Below, piece after piece: positions 1 to 8,206 of a stretch of 64,000 bases of DNA (the stretch's first letter is position 1; every line of letters starts with the position of its first letter). The notes under the pieces were generated by a model. It worked only from the letters and a program-made list of their open reading frames with translations. It made no database searches and was not told where the DNA came from. This stretch comes from Prochlorococcus sp. AG-402-P18. GTDB lineage: Bacteria > Cyanobacteriota > Cyanobacteriia > PCC-6307 > Cyanobiaceae. The translations under genes and the position numbers were made by a program. The stretch lies in NCBI GenBank assembly GCA_003216275.1, contig QCJC01000003.1, positions 1 to 64,000 of the forward strand, read 5' to 3'.

Positions 1-362
1 AGCAGTACACCTGTACTAGCAACGGTAAGGAGGTGATGTCAAGTATTAGATTCAGGCTCAACGAAAAAATGACACAAATATCTGAGGTCGTTTAACGATG
101 ACGTATGGACGTAGTCACCCCCAGCCGCCCTTAAAGATCACAACACAGGCAGATCATTGCTCAATTAAAAGCGTTAGATTAGCTATCTAGCGCACTTCTT
201 TTAACCCTCAACGATAAGCAAAGGGATAGAACAGCAGCGTCACAGAACGGTACAGCAATAGCAGGGACCTGTAAGCAAGTGAAACTGAGAGGATAAGCTA
301 GATAGATTCCTGCAACTAGACTCTTAGAAGCTGAAGAAAGTCTTACGCTTTTCCCAATTGGA
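1..362. other. Upstream non-coding stretch with one possible leader peptide
   Basis: No convincing gene is seen. The only well-formed start is an ATG at 36, just after a strong AAGGAGG Shine-Dalgarno run; it opens a 19-codon frame ending at 95. It could be a leader peptide or chance. A longer minus-strand open frame at 179-460 has no recognisable features and runs under the promoter of the excisionase-like gene, so I do not call it. Confidence 0.35.
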
Positions 363-391
363 GTGACATAGCGTGACACTATGTATATAAT
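363..391 (+). promoter_or_regulatory. Sigma70-type promoter with overlapping repeats, upstream of excisionase-like/integrase genes
   Basis: GTGACA at 363-368 (one mismatch to the -35 consensus) and a perfect TATAAT at 386-391 are 17 bp apart. A second GTGACA at 373-378 repeats the first exactly one helical turn (10 bp) away. An inverted repeat ACATAG/CTATGT (366-371 and 379-384) fills the spacer. Such an arrangement suggests an operator for a ribbon-helix-helix or HTH regulator. Expected transcription start is about 398, ahead of the genes at 500 and 820. Confidence 0.55.
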
Positions 392-499
392 ACGAGTACC
401 CAAACAAGCCGCCCAGTGCTTCATCAATGGTGCCGATGACATCCGACAAGCAGTCATCACCGCCTAGCCAAAGGCGTTTGAAGTGAGTTGGCAGAGATC

Positions 500-790
500 A
501 TGTACTCGCAGCATGAACAAATTATTCAAATTAATTTCAAGTCAATTCAATTAATGCGTTTAACTTCAAAGCTAGTAAAACAAAGAGATGCTGCTGACTA
601 TTTCAATGTCAGCGAAAAGACCATCCAGCGATGGAGAAACAATCAAATACTCAAGGCAGGTATTCATTACCGTAGAAAAACTCCAGCTATCGCTAATTCA
701 CCATATTTATACGATCTTGAGAAATGTGAAAACAAACTCAATGACGTAGACAAAAGAGACGTTCGTCGTATGGAATTAGCCATGGCTTAA
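500..790 (+). CDS. HTH (MerR/excisionase-like) DNA-binding protein
   Basis: The product is a basic protein of 96 residues. Its central segment has a helix-turn-helix (QRDAADYFNVSEKTIQRW) followed by a wing-like stretch with an HYRRK turn, as in excisionases and MerR-type HTH_17 proteins that bind near attachment sites. It lies 29 bp before the integrase on the same strand and behind the 363-391 promoter, the usual place for a recombination directionality factor. The ATG at 500 is chosen; an in-frame TTG at 488 would add four residues, and neither has a strong ribosome site. The DNA-binding fold is fairly clear; the excisionase role is inferred from position. Confidence 0.6.
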   Translation: MYSQHEQIIQINFKSIQLMRLTSKLVKQRDAADYFNVSEKTIQRWRNNQILKAGIHYRRKTPAIANSPYLYDLEKCENKLNDVDKRDVRRMELAMA

Positions 791-819
791 ATCTTTTAAG
801 TCTTTTTAGAAATCATCCA

Positions 820-1653
820 ATGAAACTTATCGACGCAGTTAGGCTTGCGTTTGAGGTAAGACCTTCATGGAAATATGCTTCAAACAGCACAGCTGACATC
901 AATACACGCCATGCAATCAGAGTGTTAGGAAAAGGATTAAGTATCGAATCAATCAAACCTTCAACCTTTACACAACTTGCAGACGCATTATTAAAAGAGG
1001 GATATGCATCAGCAACATGCAACAAGATCATGGCTGCATTGCATACTGTTTTAACGGAAGCACACCTAGAAGGAGTGCTGTCTTCAGTCCCTTCTTATCG
1101 ACGTTTAAAAGAGCCTCCAGCGAGCAAAGACGTCTATGAACCTACTGAACTAGATACGCTGCTAGAGCAGGCTTTAAAGCTCAACAAAGACGGTCTTTTG
1201 TTGCATAGGACTCTTCTATTTCTATATCTGACAGGAGCTCGCAGAAGTGAGCTATTGAATCTGAAATGGAATGATTGTGAATTAGATAAAAACAAGCTCA
1301 CCTTTGTTGATACAAAGAATGGAGATGATCACACAATCTCAATTCATCCAGAATTAAAACCTGTTTTATTAGAGATGTATCGTGAACGGATTGATGATGA
1401 CAAAGTATTTCCTTGGCAATCTCGTAACTCTTTAAATAACCGAATGAAAAAATTAAAGAAGATTACTGGGTTAGGAAGTAAACGCGCTCTTCATCAAATA
1501 CGTCATACAACTGCTACTCGATTAGTAGATGAAGGTGTAGAGATTAGAGCGATACAAGCTGTATTAAATCACCGTTCAATTAAAACAACTCTCAAATATG
1601 CAAAAGCTTTAGAGGCAACAAAAGCTAAAGCGATCAATCAACTCTCAATCTAA
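820..1653 (+). CDS. Tyrosine recombinase / integrase
   Basis: This 277-residue site-specific recombinase is complete. The N-terminal 100 residues form a SAM-like core-binding domain (LADALLKEGYASATCNKIMA). The catalytic domain follows, with all expected residues visible: Arg141 in TGARRSELLNL, Lys166 in TKNG, His225-x-x-Arg228 in HQIRH, His251 in LNHRS and nucleophile Tyr260 in TLKYAKAL. It should integrate and excise the element at a tRNA gene; the intact tRNA-Pro at 15,634-15,707 is the likely target. It follows the HTH gene at 500, probably in the same transcript. Length suits tycheposon and phage-type integrases. Confidence 0.93.
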   Translation: MKLIDAVRLAFEVRPSWKYASNSTADINTRHAIRVLGKGLSIESIKPSTFTQLADALLKEGYASATCNKIMAALHTVLTEAHLEGVLSSVPSYRRLKEPPASKDVYEPTELDTLLEQALKLNKDGLLLHRTLLFLYLTGARRSELLNLKWNDCELDKNKLTFVDTKNGDDHTISIHPELKPVLLEMYRERIDDDKVFPWQSRNSLNNRMKKLKKITGLGSKRALHQIRHTTATRLVDEGVEIRAIQAVLNHRSIKTTLKYAKALEATKAKAINQLSI

Positions 1654-1665
1654 AACAAAAAACAA

Positions 1666-1821
1666 ATGAATATAACTCCTCGTTCGTCAAAAGACGAAGT
1701 GATTACGGCTGCTTGTGAACTCACGGATATACAAGCAGCCCAGATCAAGGACCTCAAAGGAAAGAAGAACACTCTTCTATTTCTACTTGTCGTTCTCACT
1801 TCCGTACATCTTCTTTATTAA
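1666..1821 (+). CDS. Small single-span membrane protein
   Basis: This 51-residue frame starts with ATG 12 bp after the integrase stop. Residues 1-34 are polar with a helical DIQAAQIKDLKGKK segment, and residues 35-51 form one hydrophobic span (NTLLFLLVVLTSVHLLY) ending the protein. Small tail-anchored proteins with a similar SKDEVITAACELTD-like start are, from memory, common in marine cyanobacterial and cyanophage genomes, but I could not check. Its tight spacing to the integrase suggests co-transcription. Function unknown. Confidence 0.6.
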   Translation: MNITPRSSKDEVITAACELTDIQAAQIKDLKGKKNTLLFLLVVLTSVHLLY

Positions 1822-1844
1822 TCACGACTATTCAAGGACTATCA

Positions 1845-2732
1845 ATGCCAGCTACATCAACTAAAACCGATAACAAAATTCAAACTCCAATTGGACTAAC
1901 AACGAAATTATTTTTTGGACTCGATTCAGAGACACTTTCAAATTATGGATATGCCAAGAGCGATCTGTCCTATATCAAATCATCAGATTATAGAGAGAGC
2001 AGGAGAATCACAGGTACAAAGAGTAGAGAAGAAACTATCTTTACTTATCTACACGGTCACAAGCTGGAGCAAGATGGTCGTCACTACAAACGATTAGCAA
2101 TTGCAGAAGAGAAGTTAAGTGGAAGATGCATGAAGAAATGGTGCGAGGCAGTCAAACTTGCTGAAGGCACCATGAGAGAACTACTAACCGAATGCAAAAC
2201 TTTTGGACTTTTAAAGCAGGGAGAGGAGAAAGAGCCAATCAATATCACTCCCGAAGAAGAAAGCTCTGACATGTCAGAGGCATTAACACCTGAACAATTT
2301 TCACAATCAGTTCCAACGGCAAGAGGAGAAAAAGCTTTAAGGAAAGCAGAAGATGAAACCGTTAAACAAATAAAAGTTGGAGCAGCTAATGGTGAAACTT
2401 ATAGCGAAAAAGAGATCAAGAAAATAGATGAAGAATTCAAACAAGAAAAAGAAGAAGCTAGAAAAGCCGAATTAACTCCTGAAGATCTAGAGCTTGAGGA
2501 AGCAATGAGATCTAAAGAAGAGGCTACCCTTTCTGCAATTCATCTCATTAATCGATTCTTGGACAATACTGATCAGCTTCTAAATACCATGAATCAAATT
2601 CAGCCAAACATATTGAATTTAATTGAGATGAAGAAGCTAAAAGAACTGAACAAAAAGATGGAAAACCTTGATGAATCAATCTTTGAGGTAAAAGGAATTA
2701 TCTTTGATGCTCTAGCAGCAAAGGTTATTTAA
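1845..2732 (+). CDS. Orphan protein with possible winged-helix N-terminus and long coiled coil
   Basis: I do not recognise the family of this 295-residue protein. The first 125 residues are mixed and contain KWCEAVKLAEGTMRELLTE, which could be a recognition helix of a winged-helix domain. Residues 135-230 are very rich in Glu/Lys and should be a long charged helix, and residues 230-295 look like a further amphipathic coiled coil (MNQIQPNILNLIEMKKLKEL). Its place between the integrase and the RHH regulator would suit a replication-initiator or partition-like role, but that is only positional inference. Confidence 0.7.
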   Translation: MPATSTKTDNKIQTPIGLTTKLFFGLDSETLSNYGYAKSDLSYIKSSDYRESRRITGTKSREETIFTYLHGHKLEQDGRHYKRLAIAEEKLSGRCMKKWCEAVKLAEGTMRELLTECKTFGLLKQGEEKEPINITPEEESSDMSEALTPEQFSQSVPTARGEKALRKAEDETVKQIKVGAANGETYSEKEIKKIDEEFKQEKEEARKAELTPEDLELEEAMRSKEEATLSAIHLINRFLDNTDQLLNTMNQIQPNILNLIEMKKLKELNKKMENLDESIFEVKGIIFDALAAKVI

Positions 2733-2911
2733 CCTTCAATTAAATCCTGAATCTCTGAGGGATATGGTATTTGTTGTTTTCTATTGTAAGCACGTACATA
2801 TTTCTTTCGATGTCTACCGATCATATTCAGATCAAACGTAGATAAACCATTTTCATTTTCAAAAGGTAAAAGAGGGCATCTCTTCACTATCTTTTTGTGT
2901 GATTCATCCAT
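2729..2911 (-). CDS. Small basic orphan protein
   Basis: This 60-residue basic protein is convergent with the 1845-2732 gene and overlaps its end by 4 bp. It has a KKIVKRCPLLPFENENGLSTF segment followed by a basic stretch (NMIGRHRKKYVRAYNRK). I choose the ATG at 2911, which follows an AGAG-rich stretch; an in-frame TTG at 2938 would add nine residues. No family recognised. The clean codon use and the tight convergent packing argue for a real gene, but it is short. Confidence 0.5.
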   Translation of the reverse strand: MDESHKKIVKRCPLLPFENENGLSTFDLNMIGRHRKKYVRAYNRKQQIPYPSEIQDLIEG

Positions 2912-3008
2912 TAGATCTCTACCAATATTATTTATCAAAAATCAACTAGAAAATATCACAAGGAATATTAGTCAGTTTATAAACCGTATCCATAACAAAA
3001 CAAAAAAG

Positions 3009-3043
3009 AAAGGAAGCTCGATCAAATCGAGCTCTCCTTTTAA
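3009..3043. terminator. Rho-independent-type hairpin, probably bidirectional
   Basis: AGCTCGAT and ATCGAGCT form a perfect 8-bp stem around a CAA loop. The stem extends outward through AAGGA/TCCTT with one mismatch, with an A-run on the left and TTTT on the right. It lies just before the RHH gene at 3064, downstream of the 1845-2732 transcript. Confidence 0.6.
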
Positions 3044-3063
3044 AACACTCAATCAATGTATAA

Positions 3064-3741
3064 ATGAGAAAACTAACTAAAGATCAACGGTATTACAGAA
3101 AGAGAAAAAAGGCTTCTAGATTTAGCGGAAGAGTAAGTCTTGAAGCATTTGAAAGACTTGAAGTAATGGCTCAAGACGCTGAGATAACTAAAAAAGATAT
3201 GCTTAACAGAGTTCTAATAAACCATATCGGTAAGTATGGGCCTTACTATCAAATTGCTCATCCGAAGAAAAGATATAAAAGAGCAAAAGGAAATGAGAGA
3301 CAACTTACTTGTGAGATATCAACAGCTGCTTATTACAAATTAGACAAGCTATCTCGTATCGCTGGATTCTCTAAAGCAAGAATAGTAGAGACATCGATTA
3401 TTACTTATAAGCCATTAACTCCAGAACAAAAGGAAAAACAACTTAAGTACAGAGAAGAGAATAAAGCCAAAGCTGAATGGTATAGAAATCCTGAAATTGG
3501 TATTTACGATCAAAAGTTACCTAAGAGAAGAAGTAAGTTCATACACTGTGGGGATAGTTTCTTCAAGCACTACAAAGGGATACCAGCTGAAAAATGGGAT
3601 GATGATGAAGTAGAAGAGTATTTTAATTTAACTAAAAAGTGGATACAAAATAATTCACATACACACAAAAAGATAAGTGCTCAATTAGATGATGAATGGC
3701 TACAGATTATGGAAAGCTATGGTGATCGCCCACCAGATTAA
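3064..3741 (+). CDS. Tandem ribbon-helix-helix DNA-binding protein
   Basis: The 225-residue protein appears to carry two RHH (Arc/MetJ-like) units in one chain. Unit one spans about residues 20-57 (strand FSGRVSLEAFERL, then helices to LINHI). Unit two spans about 80-116 (strand RQLTCEISTAAYYKL, then helices to SIITY). The N-terminus is highly basic (RYYRKRKK), and the C-terminal 100 residues are charged and unclassified. A single chain with two RHH units would act as an intramolecular dimer. It is probably a regulator of the element or a partition/replication accessory protein. The ATG at 3064 lies 21 bp after the hairpin. Confidence 0.7.
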   Translation: MRKLTKDQRYYRKRKKASRFSGRVSLEAFERLEVMAQDAEITKKDMLNRVLINHIGKYGPYYQIAHPKKRYKRAKGNERQLTCEISTAAYYKLDKLSRIAGFSKARIVETSIITYKPLTPEQKEKQLKYREENKAKAEWYRNPEIGIYDQKLPKRRSKFIHCGDSFFKHYKGIPAEKWDDDEVEEYFNLTKKWIQNNSHTHKKISAQLDDEWLQIMESYGDRPPD

Positions 3742-3890
3742 CTAAGACAAACAAGATCTAGACTCAATAGATTTTCAATCCCTTACCTATACAGAGAAGA
3801 GAGTGAAAAGCTCTATCAATAGTCGCCCATTAGATTTGATTAGACAAACAAGATATAGATTCAAAAGCTTTTTAATGGGTACCGTATAAG
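3726..3890. repeat. Diverged direct repeat after the tandem RHH gene
   Basis: About 55 bp around the stop codon of the 3064 gene (from TCGCCCA at 3726, including GACAAACAAGAT) recur about 107 bp downstream (from TCGCCCA at 3833, again with GACAAACAAGAT), roughly 70% identical by eye. This looks like a partial duplication of the gene's 3' end. No open frame fills 3742-4114. Confidence 0.5.
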
Positions 3891-4016
3891 AGGGAAGAGA
3901 TCTATAAAGACAACAATCTCCTTTACTTATGTTCCGGTGAGCGAAGCGAACGAACATCACGCAAGCACCTTTTTTATCTCCCAAACTACAAACACAAAAA
4001 ACTCAACGCCTGAAAG

Positions 4017-4074
4017 TTCAATCCGAATGATTTAGATGTCCCGTAATAGGACATTCCGTTTCATTCAGATTGAG
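4017..4074. repeat. Long nested inverted repeat (possible origin, operator or structured RNA)
   Basis: TCAATCCGAATGA (4018-4030) pairs with TCATTCAGATTGA (4061-4073), 12 of 13 positions. Inside it ATGTCC (4036-4041) pairs perfectly with GGACAT (4049-4054) around a 7-nt loop. There is no T-run after it, so it is not a simple terminator. It sits in the 370-bp gap between the RHH gene and the cargo operon. Confidence 0.6.
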
Positions 4075-4114
4075 ACTGAATGGGTAATAGATAGTTATTT
4101 AATTCACAGTCATC

Positions 4115-4261
4115 ATGAAACCTATTAAACATCTACCAAAGATCAATTCAAAGACAAATGAAGAACTAAAAGAAACAACTGATGATCAATCTAAGAATAG
4201 AACTGATCATGAATATCAAAAGATGATTCGTAGAGTTTTAGATGAGGTATTTCCTGATTAA
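4115..4261 (+). CDS. Small hydrophilic orphan protein
   Basis: This 48-residue frame starts with ATG after the large inverted repeat and ends converging with the 4238-4837 gene, overlapping it by 24 bp. The product is fully polar (Lys, Thr, Asp, Glu) with an amphipathic C-terminal helix (EYQKMIRRVLDEVFPD) that could be a protein-protein interface. No family recognised. It is plausible because its base and codon use match its neighbours, but it is short and unsupported by homology. Confidence 0.4.
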   Translation: MKPIKHLPKINSKTNEELKETTDDQSKNRTDHEYQKMIRRVLDEVFPD

Positions 4262-4837
4262 AGAATTAATGTTAGTGATCATATTATTCAACTTTTGAAC
4301 CGCACGCTCATACTCCTCATTTTCCATATAACTTGGATCTATATAGTTTTTAATTTGAGATAGGATGCAATAATCAAAAGCATAGACCTTAAATCTACAG
4401 AGCAAATCATTACCTTTTTTCTTGATTTGACAGTTAGCATCTCTATTGCGAAACCAATCGTCAAACATTAGATTCAAACCTTCTGTCTTTTCTGCAGACA
4501 ACCCTTCATCTTCTTCGAAGCTTTCTATACAATCGCTTAAAGTTTCTCCTGATTCATGATCAAGTTCTTCCATGAAAGGTATGAAGTTTTCATCAAAAAA
4601 ATCAATCTTCAATTCATTGGTATTGCATAAAAGAACAATTGGCCAGTAGTGCTCACGAGCTTCCTGCATAGCAGATGGATAGTCATCGGATAGTTTTGGC
4701 TTTAGTCTTATCATTTTCCTAACTGTTTGATTTAATTTTCTTTTGTCATCTAAGGTTCCTTGGAATTCACTTAATTGAGCATCTCTTTTTTCCATTAGCT
4801 TTGCCCATAACTTTTCATTGGATTCTTCTTTACTCAT
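4238..4837 (-). CDS. Cargo orphan, family A copy 2 (CNT/ESGE motif)
   Basis: The 199-residue protein is a paralogue of the 7409-8191 product. They share a block reading roughly LLCNT.E.KI.FFD..F.......D.ESGE..SDC.E.F....GLS, and later a FK.Y.FDY motif. Unlike copy 1 it lacks the N-terminal GK.LLEKVDEL/ACGY module and starts with a charged helix. It is the last gene of the minus-strand operon; its ATG overlaps the stop of the 4837-5931 gene by one base. No enzymatic motif is visible. Function unknown. Confidence 0.75.
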   Translation of the reverse strand: MSKEESNEKLWAKLMEKRDAQLSEFQGTLDDKRKLNQTVRKMIRLKPKLSDDYPSAMQEAREHYWPIVLLCNTNELKIDFFDENFIPFMEELDHESGETLSDCIESFEEDEGLSAEKTEGLNLMFDDWFRNRDANCQIKKKGNDLLCRFKVYAFDYCILSQIKNYIDPSYMENEEYERAVQKLNNMITNINSLIRKYLI

Positions 4838-5931
4838 TAGCCATCACAGAAACGTGAAGAAGGATGGCAATCTTCAATCTTGAGACCATGAATTCCTGCT
4901 ATTTCTTCTGCATCAAACCAATCACTAGTATCCAATTTATTATCTAAATACCAGTAGCTAACTACATAAGTTACCATCATAGGTTCATCAAATCCATATA
5001 GATCCAATTCTTCTTTAGCTGTCTCTACATCCTCCAAATATTGATAAGAGTCTAAATATTCTTGATCTGCTTTATAATTTGGAGGAGTCCACACGTCATC
5101 GCTATAACCTAAAACATAATCAATATTCATATCAGTTAATTTCGCTTTAGAGTAATCCCACTCCTTGGACTCTTCAACAATCCTTTTTGGTATATAGACA
5201 TAGCCTCCATGACCGTCATCAGGAATACACCATCTACCTTTAAAAATAGATAAGCCTTCTAAATCAGTTGGAATATTGCCATCTTTTAAACTTTTGTTTA
5301 CTGCTTTAGACATATCTAGAGCAGTATCTATTGCAATATAAAACAAGTCTAGTCTAGGGACAAATCTTATTTGATCAGCTGATATATCTTTTAGACGTTC
5401 AATTAATTTAATCTCAGTATATTGATTAATATCTAAGGCATTGAATTCTTTATTAGGACATCTTATATCAAAATAACCACAAGCCAAGGCAACTTTCTCC
5501 TTAGAATATTGTCGGTCTCCAAGCATAAATATTTCTTCAATAAGAGCTAATAAATATTCGCCAACAACAGGGTTCAACCAAATAGATGTAAGATCAACAT
5601 CAGAACTCTTCTGTGCTTGTTTAATCCTAGACATCTGAAGCCTAGTATAGGTATCTAGAAAAGAATAGTTTTCTGATTCACTTACATCATTATCTTCTTT
5701 AGATATATAATCATCTACTAAGTCCTTACCTTTTGAAGATATTTCAACTTGAAAATTATATTCTTTATTTTGGCTTTGAATTGATTTCGGCTTAGCATTT
5801 TTACTATAAAAGAATGCAGTATTAAAAGATTCTTCACTGGAATAACCACAAGCAGTAAAGATGAATTGATCATCATGTCCAAGTTTTTTAAGCTCGTCTA
5901 CTTTTTCTAGAAGTTGTTTTCCGATTAGCAT
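4837..5931 (-). CDS. Cargo orphan, family B copy 2 with AbrB-like N-terminal module
   Basis: The 364-residue protein starts MLIGKQLLEKVDELKKLG followed by TACGYSS, matching the GK.LLxKVxELGD...R.CGY pattern of cyanobacterial AbrB-like regulators and of many picocyanobacterial island proteins. A second ACGYF motif lies mid-protein (about residue 147). The C-terminal 130 residues are shared with the 5943-7412 product: HGG.VYIP.R.V.ESK.WDYSKA, then WFD.EEIA..HGL..EDCH..S..CDG at the end. The TPR region of copy 1 is absent. It lies 11 bp after copy 1. Nucleic-acid binding by the N-terminus is inferred; the C-terminal domain is unassigned. Confidence 0.75.
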   Translation of the reverse strand: MLIGKQLLEKVDELKKLGHDDQFIFTACGYSSEESFNTAFFYSKNAKPKSIQSQNKEYNFQVEISSKGKDLVDDYISKEDNDVSESENYSFLDTYTRLQMSRIKQAQKSSDVDLTSIWLNPVVGEYLLALIEEIFMLGDRQYSKEKVALACGYFDIRCPNKEFNALDINQYTEIKLIERLKDISADQIRFVPRLDLFYIAIDTALDMSKAVNKSLKDGNIPTDLEGLSIFKGRWCIPDDGHGGYVYIPKRIVEESKEWDYSKAKLTDMNIDYVLGYSDDVWTPPNYKADQEYLDSYQYLEDVETAKEELDLYGFDEPMMVTYVVSYWYLDNKLDTSDWFDAEEIAGIHGLKIEDCHPSSRFCDG

Positions 5932-5942
5932 ATGATTACTTA

Positions 5943-7412
5943 TTATCCATCACACCAAGTTGAGGCTGCGTGACAATCTTCATACCTCAGGCCATGAAAC
6001 TCTGCAATCTCTTCATCATCAAACCAACCTGAGCGTCCAAGATGGTCATTTAAAAACCAATATTGATTTACATGCATATATTTCATTGGCTCATTAAATG
6101 AATAATGCTCCATTAATTGTTGAGCTTCCTTCTCTAAACCTATCTTGTATTCTTCAGCATCTTCTTTCGTACAGTTTGCTCTCTCTAGAAAGCATGGCAA
6201 ATCATCTTCGCTAGGGAACCTTTCATTTACGATATTTTCAATATTCCAATCTTTTAAATTTGCTTTTGAGTAATCCCAATCTTTAGATTCATTGACTAAG
6301 CGAGTTGGTATATAAACAGTGCCTCCATGATCTTCATCAGGATGACATAATCTATTTTTAAAAATTGAATAAGTCCATTCATATTCTTTTGCTCCGTTGT
6401 ATTTCTCAAAAGCAATATTTTTTTCTCTCTCAAACTCCTCAAGAGATGGTGTTAATTCAATTTTTTCTAAAGCTTTTAAGGAATATTTTAAAATTAATAA
6501 ATCTAGATCTTCTTTTTTGGAAGGCAAGTTAAATTTAAAATATCCACAAGCAATAGCTACTTCACTAACGCTATAATCTTTTGAAAGGTGATTTATTATT
6601 AAAACTAACTCCTCACCTTTAATTTGATTATCTTTAAATCTAGTTTCCAGCTCAGTTCTATCTTCATCTAATTTTTTTAAGGAACGCCTTGCTATAGCTG
6701 CCTTATCAATATCTGAATCCAATTCATAAATATGATAGTTACCAGTTAATTCCTTGCATGTAGACCTATATATATAAGCTTGTGGAAATGCTGGGAAAGC
6801 ATCTATCGCTTTATTTAAATCTTCAATCGCACCTACGAAGTCGTTTGCATCTTTTTTAGATATAGCTTTATAGAAATATTCACGAGCTTGGGAATTAATA
6901 TCATTGTTAATCTTGAAATTATAGCTATTTTTTTTAGCAGTTTCTTTAAGTTTCATCTCTTCTGATTGGGTTGAATATTCATTCCTAATTTGCTCATAAT
7001 CTTGGCCTTTATTTTCTATTTTTTTCCTTAACTCTTTTTCTACCTTCTTCATCTCCTTTTCCTCTTCTGCTTTTAATCTTTGTTTAATTTGGTTAATCAA
7101 CTCTGTATTATCATCATTGCACAGTTCGTTTGCTTGATTCAAATCATTTAAAGCAAATTTTAGTTGCCCCTTAGCAAACCTCAAACGACCTCTTTTTGAA
7201 TAAGCTTCTCCATTTTTACTATCAAGTAGAATTACATTACTAAGAAGCTTAATAGCCTCTTCTGGGTTGCTCTCATATGCTTCAATTGTTTTTTTCATAT
7301 TCTCTCTTATTTCTTCTAGGCGACTATCTTCTTTAGGTTTACACTCATCTACGAATTCAGGGAAAAGACTCGGCTGAACAGGTGTATTGTCTTGAGTATC
7401 TTTAGTAGTCAT
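5943..7412 (-). CDS. Cargo orphan, family B copy 1 with TPR-like repeats
   Basis: The protein has 489 residues. An N-terminal disordered leader (1-30) is followed by TPR-like helices (about 40-100, NGEAYSKRGRLRFAKGQLKFAL), a long Lys/Glu coiled coil (105-165), a second TPR-like segment (about 175-240, DFVGAIEDLNKAIDAFPAF) and a central VAIACGYFKF motif. The C-terminal domain is shared with 4837-5931 and ends EDCHAASTWCDG. Start overlaps the stop of the upstream gene by 4 bp (ATGA type), so translation is probably coupled. TPRs imply protein-protein binding. The conserved His/Cys C-terminus could bind metal, but this is speculation. Confidence 0.78.
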   Translation of the reverse strand: MTTKDTQDNTPVQPSLFPEFVDECKPKEDSRLEEIRENMKKTIEAYESNPEEAIKLLSNVILLDSKNGEAYSKRGRLRFAKGQLKFALNDLNQANELCNDDNTELINQIKQRLKAEEEKEMKKVEKELRKKIENKGQDYEQIRNEYSTQSEEMKLKETAKKNSYNFKINNDINSQAREYFYKAISKKDANDFVGAIEDLNKAIDAFPAFPQAYIYRSTCKELTGNYHIYELDSDIDKAAIARRSLKKLDEDRTELETRFKDNQIKGEELVLIINHLSKDYSVSEVAIACGYFKFNLPSKKEDLDLLILKYSLKALEKIELTPSLEEFEREKNIAFEKYNGAKEYEWTYSIFKNRLCHPDEDHGGTVYIPTRLVNESKDWDYSKANLKDWNIENIVNERFPSEDDLPCFLERANCTKEDAEEYKIGLEKEAQQLMEHYSFNEPMKYMHVNQYWFLNDHLGRSGWFDDEEIAEFHGLRYEDCHAASTWCDG

Positions 7413-8191
7413 CTAATCAATTGCCAAATCTCTTTAGACGAATCAAGCCATACATCTGGAATAAAATAATCAAAGGTATAAATCTTGAATTTGTTCAATA
7501 AGCCATTGTCTATACTATTTCCCTTATTGTTATCTTCTAAGTTCCCTTCCATAAGCTCTACTTCTCTATCTAGCAAAAAACATAGTTCTTGATGTAAATC
7601 TTGTATTATTTTTACGCCTCCAAGAATAGTTGTTGAATAAGGTACTCCTTCGTTCCATTCCAACTCTTGAATTAGTAAATAAAACTCCTCTTCATCCTCA
7701 CAAGACAATCCTTGTTCTCGACAAAAATCCTCTTGGCAATCACTAAAAGACTCTCCAGATTCATTATCAAATCTAGTAACGAGAGTTTGGAACTTTTGAT
7801 CAAAAAATTGAATCTTCTGTTCATCGGTATTACACAACAGAGCTATTTGGATAAGTAACTCATCCTGATAAAAATATATTTCTTTGATCTCATCGTTAAT
7901 CTCCTGTATAACCTTTGCTCTCTTTTCTTCTGAATCTTTATCTGGGATCAAGCGTGATTGTTCCCTAATCAACTTTGCCCAGCGCCTCCCTTCTTTAATT
8001 GCTAATGAATGTTCTTTTCTCTTCTGCTCCTCATACTTGGCTTCAGCATAGGAACGGGAAAAGCCAGCTGTTAAAGCTATCTCTTTATTATCTTTGTTGC
8101 TATAGGAGTAGCCACATGCCTTTATTACAGCTGAATCAATTCTGCCTCCAAGCTCGTCTACTTTTTCTAGTAGTTCTTTTCCGATTAGCAT
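7409..8191 (-). CDS. Cargo orphan, family A copy 1 with AbrB-like N-terminal module
   Basis: The 260-residue protein opens with MLIGKELLEKVDELGG and an IKACGYSYSNKD segment, the AbrB-like pattern seen in cyanobacteria. The middle and C-terminus are paralogous to the 199-residue product at 4238-4837 (CNTDEQKIQFFD, DNESGESFSDC, FKIYTFDY). The 41 bp encoding its start are nearly identical to the start of the family B gene at 5931, although the rest of the two proteins differ, so the module has moved between families. It is 15 bp downstream of the 8207-9124 gene. Confidence 0.77.
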   Translation of the reverse strand: MLIGKELLEKVDELGGRIDSAVIKACGYSYSNKDNKEIALTAGFSRSYAEAKYEEQKRKEHSLAIKEGRRWAKLIREQSRLIPDKDSEEKRAKVIQEINDEIKEIYFYQDELLIQIALLCNTDEQKIQFFDQKFQTLVTRFDNESGESFSDCQEDFCREQGLSCEDEEEFYLLIQELEWNEGVPYSTTILGGVKIIQDLHQELCFLLDREVELMEGNLEDNNKGNSIDNGLLNKFKIYTFDYFIPDVWLDSSKEIWQLIR

Positions 8192-8206
8192 AATTAATCT
8201 AATTTT

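Noticed and set aside
179-460. 93-codon minus-strand open frame
   Set aside because: No recognisable features; it runs under a good plus-strand promoter and has a composition unlike its neighbours.
381-467. 28-codon plus-strand frame MYIIRVPKQAAQCFINGADD...
   Set aside because: The ATG lies inside the -10 region of the promoter, so it could not be translated from that transcript; possibly chance.
2895-3080. 61-codon plus-strand frame
   Set aside because: Runs through the terminator hairpin at 3009-3043 and overlaps the start of the RHH gene; looks like a shadow.
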